Of a DNA stretch of 64,000 nucleotides, positions 59,264 through 64,000 are shown piece after piece (position 1 is the stretch's first letter; the number at the start of each line of letters is the position of its first letter). The notes beneath the pieces are model-generated. The model did no database searches. It saw only the letters and a list, made by a program, of their open reading frames with translations, and was not told the DNA's origin. The position numbers and the translations under genes are program-made. The stretch comes from Cymbidium sinense (Eukaryota > Streptophyta > Magnoliopsida > Asparagales > Orchidaceae). Location: positions 274,825,014 through 274,889,013 of the forward strand of contig CM038215.1 of assembly GCA_021442155.1 (NCBI GenBank). Reading direction: 5' to 3'.

Positions 59264-61426
59264 TAGGGTTTAGGTTTAGGTTTAGGTTTATTAGGTTTTA
59301 GGGTTTATGTTTATTTTTTAATTTATTTAGTTACTTTAGCTTTAGGCTTACGGTTTAAGATTTTGGGTTTAGGGTTTAGGGTTAGGGTTTAGGGTTTAGG
59401 GTTTAGGGTTTAGGGTATTATGGTTAATGCTTTTATGGTTAAGGATTTAGCGTTAGAGTTTAGGTTTTAGGGTTTTGTAGGGTTTAAGGTTTAGGGGTCA
59501 GGGTTTATGATTATAGGTTTAGGGTTTAGGGTTTAGGGTTTAGGGTTTATGGTTTTTTTAATTAAGTAAACCTGTAGGTTGAGGTTTATTTAGTTTATTT
59601 TATTTTTTTATTTTACTTAGGTTTACTTTTTATTTTATTTAGTTTAGTTTATGTATTTTAGGTTTATTTATTTTAGTTTAGGTTTTTATTTTAGTTTATT
59701 TTTAGGTTTTGGTTTAGGTTTATGTTTAATTTTAAATCAGTTTTATTTTTATTTTATTTTTTAGGTTTAGGTTTTATTTTTTATTTATTTTTAGGTTTAG
59801 GTTTAATTTTTGGTTAAATTTTTTGGTTTAGGTTTAGGTTTGCTTTTAGTTTATTTTATTTTATTTAATTTTACTTTAGGTTTAAGTTTAGGTTTATGTT
59901 TTATTTATTTTAGTTTAGCTTATTTTAGTTTAGGTTTAGGTTTATTTTATTTTGTATATTTTTTTATTTTAGGTTTTTTTTGTTTATGATTTAGGTTTTA
60001 TTATTTATTTTTATAGGTTTTATTTTAAGGTTTATTTTTTAGGTTTAAGTTTTTATTTAGTTTTTATTTCATTTTCTTTTATGTTTATTTTATTTTTATT
60101 TTACGTTTAGTTTTTATTTTATTTAGGACTTTTATTCTTAGGTTTATTTTATTTTTAGTTTAGTTTAGGATTTTATTAATTTTGTTTTGGTTTATTTTTA
60201 TTAGTTTGTTTTTTAGGTTTAAGTTTAGGTTTTTATTTTATTATATTTAATTTTGGTTTAGTTTCTTTATTTATTTTATTTTTAGGTTTTATTTAGTTTA
60301 GGTTTAAGTTTTTAGGTTTTTAGGATTTAAGGTTTAGGGTTCAGGGTTTAGAATTTTGGGTTTAGGATTTTTGGGTTTACGGTTGTAGGGTTTAGAGTTT
60401 AAAGTTTAGTGTTTAGGCTTTAGAGTTTAGGATTTTTAGGGTTTAGGGTTTAAGGTTTAGGTTTAAGGGTTAGCTTAGGGTTTAAGGTTAACTTAGGGTT
60501 TAGGGTTACTTTAGGGTTTAGGTTTTAGGGTTTAAGATTTAGGCTTTAGGGTTTAGGGTTTTAAGGGTTTATAGTTTAAGGTTTAGGGTTACTTTAGGGT
60601 TTATGGTTTAAGGTTTTGGGGTTGGGGGTTTAGGTTTAGGGTTTAGGGTTTATGGTTAGTTTAGGGTTTAGGGTTTATGGTTAGTTTAGGGTTTAGGATT
60701 TAAGGTTCAGGGATTAGTGTTTTTTAGGGTTTAGGGTTTAGGGTTGTAGGTTTATGGTTTAGGGTTTAAGGTTTAGGATTTTGGGTTTGGGTTTTATGGT
60801 ATAGGGTTTATTTAACATCAGAGGTTTTAGTTTATTCAGATTATTTTTTATTTCTTTTAGTTTATTTTATTTCTTATCTTTATTTAAATTTATTTATTTA
60901 GTTTTGTTTATTTATTTTAGTTTAGGTTTTTTATTTTAGTTTTTTTTTTTGTTTAAGTTTAGGTTTATATTTATTTTTCAATTTAGTTTTATTTTTTATT
61001 TTATTTTCTTAGTTTAGGTTTAGTGTTTAGGCTTTATGGTTTATGGTTTTTAGGGTTTAGGGTTTAAGGTTAGTTTATTACTTAGTGATAGTTTTGGGTT
61101 TAGGGTTTAGGGTTTATGTTTTAGGGTTTAGTGTTTAGGGTTAGTTTAGGGTAAGTTTAAGGTTCAGGGTTTAAGGTTTAGGGTATAGGTTTTAGGGTTT
61201 AGGGTTTAGTGTTTAGGGTTTAGGGTTTTAGGGTTTTGGATTTAGGGTTTAGGGTTTAGGTTTAGTTTAGGGTTTACGATTTTAGGGTTTAGGGTTTAAA
61301 ATTTTATGTTAAGGTTAGGGTTTTGTTAGGGTTTGAGTTTAGGGTTTAGGGTTTATGGTTAGTTTAGGGTTTAGGGATTAGGATTTAAGATTTTTTAGGG
61401 TTTAGGGTTTAGGGTTTATAGTTTAG
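59264..61426. repeat. Right satellite array, segment 8
   Basis: It holds a TTTAGGG block (59,264-59,550), a junction near 59,560, AT-rich repeat, and then two long telomere-like blocks at 60,300-60,810 and 61,020-61,426 separated by a short AT-rich stretch. No gene is seen. Confidence 0.9.
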
Positions 61427-62180
61427 GAGTCCAAGAGAAACTTGAATTATGGAGGTCAACATTAGAGTCTAAAGGTTTTCGTTTAACTAGGTGTAAAACT
61501 AAATATATCTAGTGTAGTTTTAGTTGTAGAAGTTCTGGTGGTAGTGTTGTGATGTTAGGTGAACAAGCCATTAATAAGAGTGACCGATTCAGATATTTAG
61601 GCTCTATTGTTCAAATTGATGGTGAAATAGATAGAGATATTATTAGTAGAATTCAAGTTGGATGGTTGAAGTGGAGGAATGCTCGGCTTTGTTATGTGAT
61701 AGAAAAGTTTCATAAACTTAGAGAAAATTTTATAAGTTGGTGGTAAGACCTGCAATGACTTATGGTGCAGAATGTTGGCCAATAAAAGAGAAGCATAAGA
61801 CTAAGTTAAGTGTCATAGAGCTGAGGATGCATAGGTGGATGAGTGGCAATACTCTTAGATATAAAATATGAAATGAGTTTGATCAGGAAAAAGTTGGAGT
61901 AGCTACAGTGGCAGATAAGATTAGAGAGAGTAACCTTAGATGCTTTGGCCAGAAAAAGTGTCGGTCATCCGATGACCCAGTTAGGAGAGTAGATGCATTA
62001 GATTTGTCTTTTATTAAAAAAGGTAGAGGTAGACCTAAAAAGACTTGGTTAAGATGTATAAAAAAGGACCTTAGTATGCTTGAATTAAATGATAATTTGA
62101 CACATAATAGGACAAAATGGAGATGAAGGATTCATGTAGCCGACCCCACTTAGTGGGATAAAGGCTTGTACTTGTTATCA
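61427..62180 (+). mobile_element. RTE-type LINE fragment C, independent insertion
   Basis: It extends about 80 bp further 5' than fragments A and B ([16 protein letters not shown]) and sits in a different place in the satellite unit, so it is probably a separate insertion. The frame at 61,549-61,746 reads SDRFRYLGSIVQ and RIQVGWLKWRNA; the frame at 61,908-62,126 reads GRGRPKKTWLRCIKKDLSML. Between them a stop and a shift break the protein. The 3' end has CATGTAGCCGACCCCACTTA but only a remnant of the TTG repeats. Confidence 0.87.
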
Positions 62181-62423
62181 TTTAGGTTTTTTAATTTAAT
62201 TTATTTCTATGTTTTATTTAGTTTAGGTTTAGGTTTTTAGCTTTTTAGGGTTTAGGGTCTATGGTTAAGTTTTAGGGTGTGTGTAGGGTTTAGGGTTTGT
62301 AGTTTTTGGTTTTGGGTTTAGGGTTTAGGGTCTAGGTTTTAGGGTTTAGGGTTTAGGGTTTAGTGGGGTTTAGGGTTTAGGGATTAGGTTTTAGGTTTAG
62401 GGTTTATGATTTATGATTTTTTT
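62181..62423. repeat. Right satellite array, segment 9
   Basis: A short TTTAGGG-rich block lies between RTE fragment C and retrocopy 4 and ends in a T-run (62,417-62,423) that is the retrocopy tail. Confidence 0.85.
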
Positions 62424-62866
62424 AACAAAGAATAAATTCAGATTCAACATTTCTTCTTTTTGATTTCATTAACCAAGTAGCACAATAAATTTTCTAAGAC
62501 TCAAGTAATGACATAGATAAAAAAAGGAGGCATAGAGAAAATCAAAAAACCTAGATAACTTGAACCATCCCTATTATAAATACAGTTCCATAGCGGATCA
62601 TGGGCCATTCTTCAATTTCTCCTTACCCACCTCTCGGTAGCTAGATCCACCATTATATCCTCGATCTCTCCCTCCTTCACCTCCACGGTTGTAACCTCTG
62701 TTGCTCCTCCTGCCTCCACAACCACCACTACTCCAACCACCACCTCCATAGCCACTAGCACCTCTAGATCTGCCACCACTCTGATAAGCCACCTCACCTT
62801 CCTCCATGCTTATCTAGGCGAGTCTTGTTGACGGTGATGTTCCTGCAGTCAAGGTTCTGCCCATTC
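62424..62866 (-). pseudogene. Retrocopy 4 of glycine-rich RNA-binding protein gene, 5'-truncated
   Basis: The minus strand reads NGQNLDCRNITVNKTRLDKH, then, after a shift, a glycine-rich tail in an open frame 62,807-62,598 (GGGGWSSGGCGGRRSNRGYN, GGRDRGYNGGSSYR). The open frame's start codon is accidental. The SDGNWRN ending seen in copy 3 is lost. It has the same truncation point (CCCATTCT then TAGGGTTTAGG) and the same A-run end as the other copies. Confidence 0.85.
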
Positions 62867-64000
62867 TTAGGGTTTAGGTTTATGTTTAGGTTTATTTTTT
62901 TAATTTATTTAGTTACTTTAGATTTAGGTTTAGGGTTTGGGTTTAGGGTTCAGGTAGGGTTAGTGTTTAAGGTTTAGGGTTTAGGGTTTAGGATATTAGG
63001 GTTAATACTTTCAGGGTTAAGGTTTATGGTTAGGGTTTAGGGTTTAGGATTATAGGTTTAGGGTTTAGGGTTTGGGATTTAGGATTTATGGTTTTTTTAA
63101 TTAAGTAAACTTGTAGGTTTATGTTTATTTAGTTTATTTTATTTCCTTTATTTAGGTTTATTTTTTATTTCTATTTAGTTTAGTTAATTTATTTTAGTTT
63201 AGGTTTTTTATTTTAGTTTATTTTTTAGGTTTTGGTTTAGGTTTAGGTTTATTTTTTAATTGGGTTTTATTTTTATCTTATTTTTTTGATTTAGGTTTTA
63301 TTCTTTTAGGTTTAGGTTTTATTTTTTTTATGTTTAGGTTTTAGGTTTTTATTTTAGGTTTAATTTTAGGTTTAATTTTTTAGTTTAGGTTTAGGTTTAT
63401 TTTTAGTTTATTTTATTTTATTTAGTTTTATTTTAGGTTTAAGTATAGGTGTATATTTTATTTATTTGAGTTTAGTTTATTTTAGTTTAGGTTTGGGTTT
63501 TTTATTTTGTTTATTTTTTATTTTAGGTTTAGGTTTTTTTTTGGTTTAGAATTTAGATTTTATTATTTATTTATTTTTAGGTTTTATTTTAAGGTTATTT
63601 TTTAAGTTTAGGTTTTTAATTAGTGTTTATTTTATTTTGTTTTAGATTTATTTTATTTTTATTTCACGTTTAGTTTTTATTTTATTGAGTACTTTTATTC
63701 TTAGGTTTATTTTATTTTTTAGTTTAGTTTAGGTTTTTATTTATTTTGTTAATTTATTTTTTTAGGTTTAGGTTTTGGTTTTAGTTTTGGTTTAATTTTA
63801 TTTTATTTTATTTTTTATTTTATTTATTATTTTATTTTTCTCTTTAGTTTAGGTTTAGGTTTTAGGTTTTAGTTTAGGTTTAGGTTTAGGATTAGGGTTT
63901 AGAGTTTTAAGTTTAGTTTAAGTTTAGGGTTTAGGGAGGTTTAGGTTTAGGTTTAGGTGTAAGGTTTAGGGTTTAGAATAACAGGGTTTAGTTAGAGGTT
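62867..64000. repeat. Right satellite array, segment 10, to the window end
   Basis: It holds a telomere-like block (62,867-63,090), a junction near 63,105 (AATTAAGTAAACTTGTAGG), AT-rich repeat, and a final TTTAGGG-rich stretch from about 63,840. The array continues beyond the window. No gene is seen. Confidence 0.9.

Noticed and set aside
1..64000. CRISPR-like or other regularly spaced short repeats
   Set aside because: Short repeats here are satellite heptamers without unique spacers, in eukaryotic plant DNA.
1..64000. tRNA, rRNA or other structured RNA genes
   Set aside because: No cloverleaf-like or conserved rRNA segments were recognised outside the repeats.

Overview
This window is repeat-rich, gene-poor DNA from a land plant, most likely a flowering plant. 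The telomere-type heptamer CCCTAAA/TTTAGGG dominates, and the mobile elements are plant types: an L1-type LINE with a terminal RNase H domain, an RTE-type LINE, a Ty3/gypsy Tat-like element, and retrocopies of a plant glycine-rich RNA-binding protein gene. I see no intact protein-coding gene, tRNA, rRNA or CRISPR array. The species cannot be fixed from the sequence alone.

Layout. (1) 1-17,359: an AT-rich satellite written on the + strand as CCCTAAA and CCTAAAATAAAATAA-like words. Subunits of about 1.0-1.3 kb are grouped in threes into a higher-order repeat of about 3.4 kb, seen about four times between 430 and 13,850, followed by shortened units. Each higher-order unit carries a GC-rich island in which CCCTAAA has turned into CCCTGGG, CCCTGAC and similar words. 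(2) 17,360-25,420: a dead L1-type LINE on the minus strand (LINE copy 1), lacking its own 3' end. (3) 25,421-64,000: the same satellite family in the opposite orientation (TTTAGGG, TTTAGGTTTATTTT), so the array changes strand across LINE copy 1. This right array is interrupted by four copies of a 5'-truncated retrocopy of a glycine-rich RNA-binding protein gene (about 27.8, 41.2, 58.8 and 62.4 kb), a decayed Ty3/gypsy fragment (30.2-39.0 kb) itself split by an insert of about 5.5 kb, three 5'-truncated RTE fragments (43.2, 54.5 and 61.4 kb), and a second L1 copy (44.4-52.9 kb, minus strand) that still has a polyadenylation signal and a poly(A) tail.

How it fits together. The window looks like interstitial or subtelomere-derived heterochromatin in which a telomere-like composite satellite was amplified, acquired retroelement and retrocopy insertions, and then amplified some of them as passengers: the retrocopy junctions are shared in all four copies, and RTE copies A and B share a breakpoint. 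All coding pieces are broken by stops, frameshifts or truncation. The most notable signals are the 3.4-kb higher-order repeat, the strand switch located at a 3'-truncated LINE, the position-specific A-to-G-like islands, the fourfold retrocopy, and the Asp-to-Asn change shared by the RNase H domains of both LINE copies.
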